The translations under genes and the position numbers were made by a program. 64,000 nt of DNA from Epiperipatus broadwayi (taxonomy: Eukaryota; Onychophora; Udeonychophora; Euonychophora; Peripatidae): the NCBI GenBank assembly GCA_028023455.1, contig JAQFVV010006255.1, positions 4,698,501-4,762,500 of the forward strand, in the 5' to 3' direction. Shown piece by piece: positions 35,785-46,102 of this stretch; the stretch's first letter is position 1; every line of letters begins with the position of its first letter. The notes under the pieces were generated by a model. That model did no database searches. It worked only from the letters and a program-made list of their open reading frames with translations, and had not been told where the DNA came from.

Positions 35785-36188
35785 TGCCTGCTGTGTGTAT
35801 ATTGGATGGATTTGATCTTTAGTGTTGTTGATGCAGGTATTGAAATTGGGAGGGGATTGATAACATATGTTAAAATTGTTGTGAAAAATTGTTTGTAGAT
35901 TTGTATGTTTTTAATGTATGGCAGCAAGATTCTGGTTCTGTTCTGCCTGTCAGCAAGGTTGAGAGGGTCTTTAAAACCTCTGATTATCTTGTCTATTAAT
36001 CTATATCTGGCTTTTATTATTATTAACTCATCCCTAAATCTTTCAGTATTCACTTTTTTGTCAGCTTCAAAGCTACACAATCTAGAGTTTCTATTCAGAA
36101 ATGTTTTCAGGCTTGCTAGTTTGTACATGTTGAGTGTATTTGAAAGATGGTGGATGTGGCCTCTTATGTTGATAGATTTGATGAGCAT
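35772..36188 (-). pseudogene. PLE linker between RT and endonuclease
   Basis: This 138-residue frame starts about where the RT frame ends, one frame over. It contains HIHHLSNTLNMYKLASLK, ERFRDELIIIKARY, IIRGFKDPLNLADRQN and ILLPYIKNIQIY, then an IPASTTLKIKS end. PLEs have a connector of this kind, with a PYxxxxxxxxxxxF..H-like segment, before the GIY-YIG domain. No catalytic function is expected here. It is open throughout, consistent with a recent origin of the disabling mutations. Confidence 0.7.
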
Positions 36189-37180
36189 TTTGTGGTAGAA
36201 ACATTGATCCTCAATCCCATCTGTAAATCTAAATATTTAACACAGCCACTAATTTCCTTTTGTGCTATGTTTATGGTGAGTCCTGAAGCAGTTTTTAACT
36301 CTGTGATTATGTCTACCATGGTCTCTTCTGATACCGCTATAAAAATATCATCTACATAGCAGGTGTATAGTATCAAGTCATTGCTTAAATGCTTGGGTAT
36401 GATGATCTGTTTGTATGTATTGAGAACAACACTAGCCATAATCCCATTCATGGGAAGACCCATGGGCCAACCATTGTGCATGTAGTGCCATTGTTGTTTG
36501 AATAGGGCATCTATGTTTTTATCCAGCCATCTTAGGAGTGCTTCAACAAATTGTACACATTGTTGATTCATACCATGTCTAATCAATTCTTCTTTCATAA
36601 AGGTTATAGATTTTGGTCTATCAAAAGAGCCATACAGTTCTGCAATGTCTAAGGCTACCATTTGTGTGTCCTGTGTTGGAGAGACGTTCTTCAGCTTGCT
36701 TACAAATTCAAAGGATGAATTTATTGCATAATCTACAAAGCCTAATGTCTGTGTGAGTCAAGTGTTTATGAGTTTGGCTGCTTTGTAATAATGAACTCCA
36801 CCAAAATCAATCATTAGACACAGTGGCACACCGTCTTCATATGTTTTGGCATTGGAAAACATTCTAGGTGGAATGGTGGAAGAGGGATACATCTGGTAGT
36901 ATTCTGCCTTGGAGAAAGCTTTAGCTATGTATGATCTAAGCACTTCTGACACAAACTTAGCTCTATTCAATTTAAAATTAAGGTCAGGAACTTTGATGAA
37001 TTTTAGATTCTCTATTTGTTGCTGGATTTTATTTTTATATTCCAAAGTAGTCATCATCACAAATATGTTTTCCTTATCTTCTCGCATGTACGTTATGTTG
37101 TTGTATGCCAAAAAATTTTGTGTTGTGGCTACCTTGTGCTTCCATATGTCCTACTGTGGCTGCATGGCTTTATAGTGTAC
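36164..37180 (-). pseudogene. PLE reverse transcriptase
   Basis: PLE reverse transcriptase lies close to telomerase RT and makes DNA from the element RNA at a nicked target. In order I see a helical N-terminal stretch (NKIQQQIENLKFIK), the finger block GVPLCLMIDFGGVHYYKAAKLINT, motif A VALDIAELYGSFDRP (Asp of VALD), motif B GWPMGLPMNGIMASVVLN, motif C YTCYVDDIFIAV with the catalytic aspartate pair, and motif D-like KYLDLQM. Catalytic residues of A and C are intact. One TGA interrupts between finger and palm at about 36755; residues before and after are in the same frame. A frameshift near 36175 ends the RT frame. This is probably a recent pseudogene. Confidence 0.88.
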
Positions 37181-37204
37181 ACATTTGGCAATTTTGGATA
37201 TATA

Positions 37205-37440
37205 TATATATGTCTTTGGGTGGATGGTAGGCCATTTGTATCTCTCATATAAAAACTTGACCATCCCATTTCTCCTTGAATTGCTCCTTTGCCAACCACG
37301 TATCTGCATCTAATGCATGTCTTCCTACTTCTCTTTGTACTTTTTCTAAGCAATTTAATACCCCTCTACTAACACATAACACATCATAACCATATGTTAA
37401 CCCTGCTACTGCCCTTCCCTTCCATATTTAAAATGTTTTG
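37205..37440 (-). mobile_element. LINE (family D) ORF2 segment, upstream part
   Basis: The minus-strand translation from about 37420 gives a VAGLTYGYDVLCV-like block, LNCLEKVQREVGRHALDAD, TWLAKE, and, after a frameshift, AIQGEMGWSSFYMRDT. These match conserved post-RT blocks of LINE ORF2 (..LExxQRxxGRxxLG...VAxEAIxGExGWSSFxxRE). The zinc-finger part of the same ORF lies at 34640-35400 and the PLE of 35400-37204 separates them, so the PLE most simply inserted into this LINE. Confidence 0.65.
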
Positions 37441-39344
37441 TCGCGACAAACACACACTCTTTAAAAAATCTATATGGTAAATAAATTAAAAATTTATTCA
37501 AAAATAAGTGTAAAAAAAAAAGTTAATCAAACTTTGCAGACAAGAGTATAATAAATTATCAACTACTGTCAGAAAAGCGAATTAGTTTATAATAATTCTA
37601 TTTAATAACAATAAATCAATAAGTAATAATTAATAGTTAATAATTTCTATATAATTTTCATTTTTATGGTTTTAAAACAGCAAAGATATATTTTTATTAA
37701 ACAAATAACTAATTTCAACATAATATAATTTTTTTAAAAAAAATCAAAGTAAATAAATATTTTTTTAAATAAAAAACACAGCAATAAACAGTAAAAGAAA
37801 TACACTGTGTCATTTTTGGATTGTCAGGCATCTTGAAAAATATTAGTGACAAAATATTTGAGAATGTCAAAAAGGTCATTTCAATAACTTAACACCTACC
37901 AAAAAAAATCCGCCTACAAATCCTAATATAACAAAATGACAGAAGAAATAACAACTAAAGGGTCAAATATTTTAATTATATTTAGAAAGAAAAAAAAGAA
38001 AGGCTGTTTTGGTTCTAATAATTCTAGATTTAAGACTTCAACATGAATATATTCAAAAATTTACTGACAGAAAATATAATTAAATGATTTTTTGAAAACA
38101 ACAGAAACATACTTTAAACCAAGATGTAAATTATAGTGGGAGGTGACAAATCATAGGAAACTGCAAGCTACTTTTGACAATGATCTAATGATAATATTAG
38201 ATCATATTTACCTTGACTGTCTTTAAGTAGAGAACAACATTAATAACTTAGAACCAGTATTCTATTAATTAACAATTTAAATGACTTTAAAAATTGAGTA
38301 GTTAATCCCATTACCTAAAATTATCTGCAGACATTTAACTAATCTTTAGAATCATTTATGCATAAATATTATTATGTAAATACTGAATTTTAAAGTGAAC
38401 TGTTAAAAAAAAAATATCAAATAGAATTGTCATAGTGGTAATTAAGAATATAAATAATTATGCACTGAACTATTAATTCATATGAAAATTATAAAATAGA
38501 TAATTAATGTGTATCTCTTTAAATTTCTGCATAATTTTTATATACCTGCCTTTTTTTAGTAATATTAGTCTACTTGTAGAAGATAGTTTTAAGGGTACTG
38601 ATATACTCTGTTATCTACATTACATTTTATGTTTAGTTAAATCTTTAAACACTGCTTCATGTCATGAAACAATAGTTAATTTTAAAATATAAATGAAGAA
38701 AAGAAAATTTATTTTAAAATTAATTTCTATATATATATTGTAATGTGTAATAATGTTTTATTTTTATCTTTTATTTTCTGGTCTATGTTTAAAACAATTT
38801 ACGAACCCTATGCATATGTAAAATATGATTAATCTTAAATTTATTGATTAGTTATGCCAGTATGAAGTTGAAGCAATGTTTTAAATAAATAACTAAATAT
38901 AGATAATGGGGTACATCATTATCTATCAATTTTTGATTTTCATAGATCATATTTTGATTTTTAATCAACTGACTACTTTTCTCCCCATTTAGTACAATTT
39001 TTATGACAAATATTTTTCAATAAAGTTATTTTCATCACAAAAATATAATTACAATTGCCTAATGAAATAACTTTAAAATATTATAAAACATTTATTTATG
39101 TTACAATATATAAATACAGTTTATGTAAACAAAGTATTTTTGGGGTTAAACTGTATTATTTTGTATTACTTCCCAACATTTAGATGAAAAAATTAGATAT
39201 CAAGTAATAATGAGAATAAGGATGAGGTAAAGAATGAGATTGAACATGAAGTAGGTGAGTATTTAGAATAAGCAGATTACCAAAATGTTTATTTTCTTCA
39301 GTCTGACCATTAATTGATTTCAAGTTCATATTTAAAAAAAGAGC
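37441..39344. other. AT-rich region, no gene recognised
   Basis: TTTTGTCGCGACAAA at 37436-37450 is a short perfect palindrome. Otherwise I see only low-complexity sequence and no motif-bearing frame. Confidence 0.45.
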
Positions 39345-39620
39345 TAAATTAAGTCGTCTTCAAAAGGCTAAAATACAATTGGTCTTTCTAATATTTCAAT
39401 ACTCCCATATCAAAATCATGTTTGTGACAAATTTCTAAAAAAATATGAAATAAAAGCTGTTGTATTGAACTCCTGATTGAAGGCATTTTTATATCCCTTA
39501 ATTCTGACATTAATCCATCTATTGGATTGACTTATATAATTTTTTGAATACTGTAAACATAGAATTTCATAAATACTCTAGATATTACAAAAGTATTTTG
39601 TCTTTAGGTTTATGGAAAAA
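39345..39620 (-). mobile_element. PLE 3' end, family F3, left arm of a palindrome
   Basis: Leftward-reading inverted copy of 39650-39965. Frames on the minus strand give RVFMKFYVYSI, YISQSNRWINVRI, YKNAFNQE, then FLEICHKHDFD, each matching a segment of the right arm. Several indels and stops separate the arms, and GHK is changed to CHK. Confidence 0.7.
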
Positions 39621-39649
39621 ATCCACTAGCAAAAAAAATATTGATTTTT

Positions 39650-39965
39650 TTTTCATAAATCTAAAGGCATAGTATTTTTGGAATGCCAGGGTGTTTATGA
39701 AATTCCATGTTTACAGTTCTCAAAAAGCTATGTAGATCAATCCAATTAATGGATTAATGTCAGAATTAAGGAATATAAAAATGCATTCAATTAGAAGATA
39801 AATATCATCTTTTACTTCACATTTTTTAGAAATTGGTCATAAACTTGATTTTGATAATGCTAAAATATTTGCTAATTAGGAAGGTTATAATTTAAAAACC
39901 ATGAGGGAGTCTATTAAAATATTAAAAAGACTAATTGGATTTAAATAAAGCACAACTATTCCAGC
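39650..39965 (+). mobile_element. PLE GIY-YIG end, family F3, right arm of a palindrome
   Basis: Frames from about 39655 read GIVFLECQGVYEIPCLQF, then SKSYVDQSN, WINVRIKEYKNAFN, then FLEIGHKLDFDNAKIF and MRESIKILKRLI. This is the full order of a PLE endonuclease: GVYEIPCxxCxKSYVGQTN, the NVRIKEHKNA helix, and GHxxDFDNAKIL. The catalytic-region glycine of YVGQ is changed to D, and EH to EY. Stops occur throughout. The junction between arms is near 39620-39650, where both copies begin in the KGI/KD segment just upstream of the domain. Confidence 0.8.
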
Positions 39966-40965
39966 CTTGTGGAGACCACTAATTTTATCTCTTAAAAAAT
40001 ACACATTTTGTTAATCCACATATTCTGAATACTCAACAATTACACATTCAATCTCATTCCTTATCTCACACTCAAACTCATTACTACTTGGGATGTAATG
40101 ACTTTTTTAAAAAAAAAACTTGACCTTGAAAATGATGGGTTATTTCATTAAAACATTTGGAAATGTAATACAAAATAATATGTCATTTAACTCAAAAAAT
40201 ACTTTGTTTACATGATATAACTGCATATATTAAATATAAATAAATGCAGTGTGTATATGTATATGAAAATATGTTAATCACTAAGAAATTTATCATTACT
40301 TTCATTAATTCTTATTTCTTAATTGAATGTGTGAACACACAAGCTAAAAAAAAAAAACCACCATTGCAAGCATAAATGTTGGATTAAAAAAACAAATATT
40401 GGAATCAATAATTAATAGATTTCAAAACTGAATTCCATTTTACACAATACATTTCTAAATGAACTTTAACTAGAGTGAGAAATTGATTTATTTTTGCTTT
40501 AATAATAATGATGATGCACAGAACAATTTGAAAATGAAAATAGTAGTATAATGTTTTTTTAAAAAATAATAAAAATTATGTATTGTTTAATATAAAATGA
40601 TAGTATTTTGATACAAAATGATAATTTTTAATGTAATTAGTATAAAAGAATACATTTGTAATAATTAAATAATATACCTGTATTAATGTAAATACTTCTG
40701 ACATGGAAAAAGGAATCTAATAATAGGTAATAATTAAGAATTTAAATCTTTAAAGGCATTTTTATTGCTAAATAGTCTTTTTAAAATGCAACATCATAGC
40801 TTTAACTTCTACAGGAAATAACATATCTTTAATTTTAATTTATTTATACTACTCAATTCCACACTATTTACTACTGAATCTAAACTATCTTCTCTTTTCA
40901 ATTCTCTTATTCACTTCCAAGTAACCTGATATTTTTGAGGTTAAAAGCATAGCTATTTCTTTGAC
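39966..40965. other. AT-rich spacer
   Basis: No gene recognised. Poly-A runs near 40110 and 40347 are the only structure seen. Confidence 0.45.
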
Positions 40966-40969
40966 GTCT

Positions 40970-41045
40970 TATCTGATACCCCAGATTAGTTTTTAGTTAT
41001 GCTCTCATTAGTGAAGGAGCTTTGGTATCTGGGAGCATTAACACA
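40970..41045 (+). repeat. FB3-related hairpin fragment
   Basis: CCCCAGATTAGTTTTTAGTT, then TCATTAGTGAAGGAGCTTTGG, match CCCCAGACTAATTTCTAGCTT and GATCAGTGAGGAGCCTTGGA of the FB3 element at 30593-30910. Only the centre of the element is recognisable. Confidence 0.55.
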
Positions 41046-41245
41046 CGGATTTATTGATGTTTTAATGCACTTTTCCTCCAACAGCCATTTTCTTTGTTTT
41101 ACTATCAAACTACTAGCTCAAATTGGAAAGCATATTATTTTTAATCTAAATCAACCTCCTATATAGTCATATACATCTGAAATCAGTTTAAGTAATGGTG
41201 TTTTTAGTAATTATAGTCATATCTATCTTTTAGCCAAGAGCAGTA

Positions 41246-41937
41246 TAAAACCAATAAAACATCACATGATAAACTTTCACAATGTTGTTCATTAGCAATT
41301 CTTTTTTTATTTCACCACAGTTACACCACCTAATGCAGCTTTGGTAATCAATAAATATCAGGTGGTAGTGCTTGATAAATCATGACCAGTGTTAAATTAT
41401 CCAACAACCCAGAATAATTTCTAACTTATGGCTTTCATCAATGAGAGAAAAAAAATAACTGCTATTGAACAGCATTATGTAAACTAGGATGTGTACTGTC
41501 TTATTGGAGTTGAGCAATCTTATCAAAGTATAGAGATGCCTATAGTTATGAGAAAACTAGGGAAACTAGCATGTATAGATATATGAACTAATTTCAGATC
41601 TATATGACTATACTAGCAAATTTATCTTAAATTTAAAATATTTTTCAATTTAGTCTAGGAGCTTAATACTAAAACGAAGAAGTAAAGGATGGCAACTAGA
41701 TGAAAGTGGCATTAGATCCACAGATTCAAGTGCACTACTCTACTCCCAGATCCAAAATTTCTTCATTAATTAGTCATGAATATGATACCATTGGATAAGG
41801 ATTTATTAAGCACTACTATTTCGCATCTATTGATTACTAAAGCTTACATTAAGTGTTACAACTCTGTGAGAGAAAGAATTGCTAATGAGCAGCATTGTGT
41901 AAGCTGACGCCATGTGATGAATTATTGGTTTTAAAAT
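41246..41937. repeat. Old inverted repeat, arms about 145 bp, spacer about 400 bp
   Basis: The left arm (41246-41389) and right arm (41792-41937) pair in inverse orientation: AACCAATAA..CATCACATG with CATGTGATG..TTATTGGTT, CATTAGCAATTCTTT with AAAGAATTGCTAATG, and TAATCAATAAAT with ATCTATTGATTA. The spacer holds an FB3-like block near 41403-41440 and a third direct copy of the right-arm outer end at about 41455-41500. The arms are considerably diverged, so this is an old foldback cluster. Confidence 0.7.
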
Positions 41938-42015
41938 ATCTAATATTTTATTAGAATTTTAGAGATGTTTCTTTTTCTTGAAACGCTTTAATCAACTGAC
42001 TATTGTTTTTTTTTT

Positions 42016-42125
42016 TTTTGGTGCCTCTCAGAGGAACTCACTTGTCTTTTTAACATACTGCAACAAACGTTTCATTAATAACCCATCTACAAATGTTTTT
42101 TCCCCCAAAAAAATGCGTCTAATAT
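42016..42125 (-). other. Possible retroposed 3' end with A tail (minus strand)
   Basis: On the minus strand a short frame, TFVDGLLMKRLLQYVKKTSEFL, ends at a TGA. It is followed after a few bases by a run of about 16 A. This resembles the 3' end of a processed transcript inserted with its poly(A) tail. Upstream the frame closes within 35 codons. I do not recognise the peptide, and a chance A run cannot be excluded. Confidence 0.25.
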
Positions 42126-42515
42126 CTTAATTTAGTTTTAAAATATCTTGGATAAATTATTATATTCATTAATAGTTTAAGCCCTTTCGATTTTTACAAT
42201 AATAAATAAATTTTTATTTATTATATTTGTTTACTTTTCAATTATTTATTAGTTCGACAGATAAATGAATATACAAGCAACAGTATACATCAATAAAATC
42301 AACTACGTGATAAAATGAACTTTTTTTAAAAGTCAAAATAATTCAAAACTGAACAATAATTTTAATTAAAAAATATCAACCTTTTCCAATTTTTTATTGC
42401 AAAAATGCGTTTTTAAAAAAGTTATTAAAACCATTTGAAATTAGAAAGGTCAAACCAAACTAATTCTCTTCAGATCAATCCCCCTTCCCCAATAAAGTCA
42501 CAGCATCAAAGTTTA

Positions 42516-42680
42516 AAAGACAACTAAAATGACGGCTTTCTGTTGCTCTGCTGGATGAAAAGTGTTAAAATCACTAAACAACAGATGCATCAGACAAAGT
42601 GCCAGCAGGAGAAAATGTTCAAGACAAAAAATGTCCACAAAGTCATTCAACAAGCCCACACACTGGTTTTGGAACAATTC
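42516..42680 (+). CDS. Small unrecognised open frame, possible exon
   Basis: A 53-codon frame opens after a stop at 42514 and closes with TAA at 42678. From its only early ATG it reads MKSVKITKQQMHQTKCQQ, then EKMFKTKNVHKVIQQAHTL and VLEQF. The composition (K/Q-rich, helical, no AT-driven N/I/F/Y excess) is unlike the random frames in this window, and the local GC is higher. I know no family match. It could be the last exon of a host gene, a short protein, or chance: the opposite strand is also open for about 60 codons, with a splice-acceptor-like TTTAG before it. Confidence 0.25.
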
Positions 42681-43017
42681 TAAATTTGAGCATTTAAAAA
42701 ATAAACCTTCAAATGTTTATCATTTTCTTAACTCTTATATTTTAAATCATTGCAGGGATCTTCATTAAAGCTATTTTATGTCATATGCTTACTTCATAAG
42801 AATTAACTCATCAAAATATAAGAAAAGAGTGAAGAGTGTCAATTTAATATAGGACAATAAAAAAGAAAAAAAAATCGGTTAAATTTTTATAAAAGATTAT
42901 ATTATTTTTGTTTTAGGTATCTTAAAACTCTAAAACACCATTAAAGTTTATGCCGCAATTCCAAATATTGGAATAATTAAAATACATTTAAAAAATATGC
43001 AAGTAATAAAGAAACCA

Positions 43018-43092
43018 TCACCGACGATTCATCTTCGTAGTAATTCTCCGTTGTCTTGTGACATCAGCCTGCCTTCCGGCAGAAAATTTAAC
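43018..43092. promoter_or_regulatory. GC-enriched, promoter-like patch
   Basis: About 75 bp of near-balanced composition in otherwise AT-rich sequence. On the minus strand it contains GCCGGAAGGC (ETS-type core CCGGAAG) immediately followed by TGATGTCA (one mismatch from the CRE site TGACGTCA), then several CG dinucleotides and an ATG in AAGATGAATCGTCGG. ETS and CRE cores together are typical of housekeeping promoters in animals. No convincing coding exon follows on the minus strand. Regulatory identity is inferred only. Confidence 0.3.
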
Positions 43093-43328
43093 GTATACAT
43101 TTTTGGTTATTTCAACATAAAATTTTATCGATTATAATAAAACCATATATATAAATTTAAGTACTTTTACTTAATTAAATAAATTTAATATAGTTATTCA
43201 TAATTTATAACAATGTCTATATTCATTACATTTATGAAGATAATATTAATTCTGGAGTAACCATAACTTTATAAATAATTTAATTTAATTTTTTTTAATA
43301 ATAGTTGATAATGATTAAATTAAAATTA

Positions 43329-43341
43329 CCCCCCCCCCCCC
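43329..43341 (+). repeat. C13 homopolymer
   Basis: Thirteen consecutive C, the only long G/C homopolymer noticed in the window, flanked by AAATTA and AATTG. Confidence 0.97.
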
Positions 43342-43798
43342 AATTGTAAATATTAAGAATAAAATGAAAACAATTATTTTTTTCTTTCCAAACTTATTAT
43401 TAATCATAAAATCACCAGGGTTATAGAGCCCTAAGGTTTTTATTTTACAAACTACAGAACCCTACTGTTAAAACTAAACATCATTTTCGAATTTTGTTGC
43501 TACTTAGGGTAAGCAATCATTATTATCTGTACTCTTATCTATTTTTAACTTAAAAGAATCATCTTTAGGGATGGCTAAACTATTATCGTTAAAATGTGCC
43601 TATAAATTCTTTAATAATTAAATTGCCAAAAAAAGGGCCCTATTTCAAGAAATATATCAATATTTTTCTAATTTACTAAATGCGGGTTTAGAACATAATT
43701 TTATAAAGTATATACAGTGTATAATTTTACAAACTTTTTGTTTTAATAAAATGAAAATACTGCAGCTAGGCGTTTTTTCACAATTTAAACTAACACAA

Positions 43799-43848
43799 GA
43801 TTAATCACATATACTGAAGTAAAGATTAACCACATATACTGAAGTAAT
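43799..43848 (+). repeat. Two-copy 25 bp tandem repeat
   Basis: GATTAATCACATATACTGAA and GATTAACCACATATACTGAA follow each other directly at 25 bp spacing with one substitution in the shown part. Confidence 0.9.
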
Positions 43849-44029
43849 ACATGGATGTTTACATTGAAATTCCATTCATCACCTTTGTTTACCATTGTTA
43901 TTTCAATAAAAAATATTATCGATAATAATTAAAACAATATTTATGAATTTAAGTATTTTAAGTTAATTAAATAAATTTATTCAATATCTTTAATAAAAAG
44001 GAAATATATATACATAAGCTAAATGAATG

Positions 44030-45180
44030 AAAGAAGACAGTAATGAAATCGATATTTGAAAAAGATGTAAAGGTATCAACAAACATCTCTCAGTTGTTCT
44101 GAGCAAGATCGTTATTAAAATCACTGCAACTTAAGTATAGAGAACTTTCAACTCAAAGCAGTTTAAAAAAACTAATGGATTTAAAATGATTATAGTGCAG
44201 TAGATCAAACACAATGATTACGAGAAATTATAGAAGAAGAAAAAATGATGTAAGTAATCATTAGATTTGAACTGGTACTTTTTCAAAAGGTATTTTGAAG
44301 ATGATTAAAGCTTTGAAATATAAAGACAAAAACCAAAGACACTGATAAATTCCAAACAATATATATCAAAATACAACACAATAATTATATTACATGGTGA
44401 CTAAAAAAATTAATACCACTAAGAAAATTAAAATCAGCAAGAGTTTGTAACAAGATAATTTTAAAGTTTTTTTATGGAAAGAATATGTGGATTAAAGTGA
44501 AAAGCTATGGAATAAAATTAATGGGAATATCTTAGTCATATGGATTTGCAAATGATATGATTATTTTTATAAATAATGCTAGAGAAATATTATCATAATT
44601 ATCAGATGAAAACAAAAAGAAAAGGCACTAAATGTAAATGCTAAATAAAAAACAATATTGCAATGGTTTTTCAATGATGAAAGTTTTGTTATAGAAGAAA
44701 ATATAACCATGAAATTAATCATAAAATTAAACTTGGATGAATTGTTTTTGGTAGAAATAATTTAACATTAAAAAAAAATGACCATATTAAAAGAAAAGAT
44801 ATTAAATAAATGGCTTTTACCAGTATTTATTTATAACTTAAATCCTTAGTATAGAGACTTAAGATCTCACAGAAAAATAAGTGAAATATGTTGAAAATAA
44901 CAAAAAGAGAATGAAAACAAAATATATGGATGACAAAATAAACAAAGCTCAAGACGTCATTAAAAAAATTAATGACAAAAGATAAACAACTCAAGTCACA
45001 AAGTAGATCTCAAGAGATTGTGCAAGAGCTAGAAAAAAATGTGTGCAAGATAAATGAGTGAGTATGTTTTTTGGAGGAAGTAGATAAAAAAGCTGCAGAT
45101 TGAAGAAATTGAATTAAATTTGTACAGATCATCATCTTGCAATGAAATGATGATAACTGAAAATGATATATATTACACTG
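44030..45180 (+). mobile_element. RTE-clade LINE (copy 3), 5'-truncated, very old
   Basis: Broken frames follow the RTE order: a GFKM..QxIKHN segment near 44175 (finger), ILHGD and FVTR pieces, SHMDLQMI..LFL near 44535 matching SHLRFADDIVLF (motif C, the aspartate pair lost), NHKIKLG near 44720, then WLLPVFIYNL near 44815 (CVLPVLTYG block). The 3' end has the family CATCATCTTGCAATG...TGATGATAACTGAAAATGAT sequence near 45130-45165. The endonuclease and 5' leader are absent. It is the most decayed of the four long RTE copies. Confidence 0.7.
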
Positions 45181-45879
45181 TAAGTTTTGTCTCTTATAAG
45201 AATGTAAACTGCAAATTGTATTTATTCATTCTACTTTAATAAAATAAAAAAGTGAGCTAAAATCTGAAGGACACATATTTCTGACTCAAATAATCTTATC
45301 CAATTACTAAGACAAAGCACCATTTACACATCCAATATAGGAGCTTCATTTAATATAACTTTAAAGATTGCTTTATAAATTTCTACACTTGTAAAAGTTC
45401 ATTTGAAATTTTCTAAACGTCTAGTACTTTTGAAGATACATACAATCACTAAAAACAGTATCGCTAATAACTTCAACATAAACCAGAAATAATGTTGAGT
45501 CCAGTTTGAACTTGTTGAAACCAAGGCTTAGTGAGTTTATTTGTTTTTGTGTTTTTGTTTGTTTGTTTTCATTTCTTGATATAATAATTAAAAGTATTAA
45601 AAACCATTTTATTACAAGAATAGAAGCCTGATTTAATTATATAACATTCAAATGAGAATTCTTAATTTATTGTCAAAAAATAACCCAACAGCAACTTATT
45701 ATTATATTTATACTTATTCCATTACTACATGACCTTTTTTTAAAATCTTTTTTAAGATTTTATTTTTAATATTTTTAAACCGTTTTATTAGCAATAAAAT
45801 CAGCTCTAAATAACTCAATGTAGAACAATAGACTATTCACAAGTGTTGAAAATCCTAATCATTAGACTAGTTGGTATAT
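45181..45879. other. AT-rich spacer
   Basis: No gene recognised. A (GTTT)n-like stretch lies at 45540-45570. Confidence 0.45.
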
Positions 45880-46097
45880 ATTTCTGTAGTGTTTCACTAC
45901 ACCACTCCCACACAAGATAGAGATTGGTTTCTATGCACTTTTAATATCTTGTGGAGGAATGTCATAATAAACATATGACTAAAGACATGTGAAAAAGATC
46001 TATGATCTCCAAGATGCAAATTTTGTGCTGAACCAACACTCATCAATTGGCTTAGATCACATTCTCATAAACATATCTTTATCATTGTTCAGTATAT
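45880..46097 (+). repeat. Solo half of foldback family FB2
   Basis: This stretch matches the reverse complement of the right half and loop of the complete FB2 element at 47651-48058. Shared blocks are TTTCTGTAGTG, TTTTAATATCTTGT, TGACTAAAGACATG, AAAGATCTATGATCTCCAA, ATTTTGTGCTGAACCAACACT, ATCAATTGG and ATATCTTTATCATTGTTCAG. It stops where the four-unit palindrome begins, so that palindrome may have inserted into this FB2 copy. Confidence 0.8.
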
Positions 46098-46102
46098 ATA
46101 TA

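Larger units (their letters stand above)
35400..37204 (-). mobile_element. Penelope-like element (family F5), best-preserved PLE in the window
   Basis: About 1.8 kb on the minus strand, with reverse transcriptase (37180-36164) followed by a connecting region (36188-35772) and a GIY-YIG endonuclease (35784-35460): the standard RT-then-EN order of endonuclease-positive PLEs. The RT runs in one frame with a single in-frame stop (TGA near 36755). Later parts need about three frameshifts. The N terminus appears truncated, and no terminal repeat or hammerhead was found at either end. Composition is less AT-rich than its surroundings, suggesting later arrival. It sits inside LINE D. Confidence 0.85.

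Noticed and set aside
35475-37252. Several plus-strand frames of 60-115 codons
   Set aside because: They are antisense shadows of the PLE RT and endonuclease on the minus strand.
37436-37450. TTTTGTCGCGACAAA palindrome as a binding site
   Set aside because: A short perfect palindrome but isolated; no family or partner site was seen.
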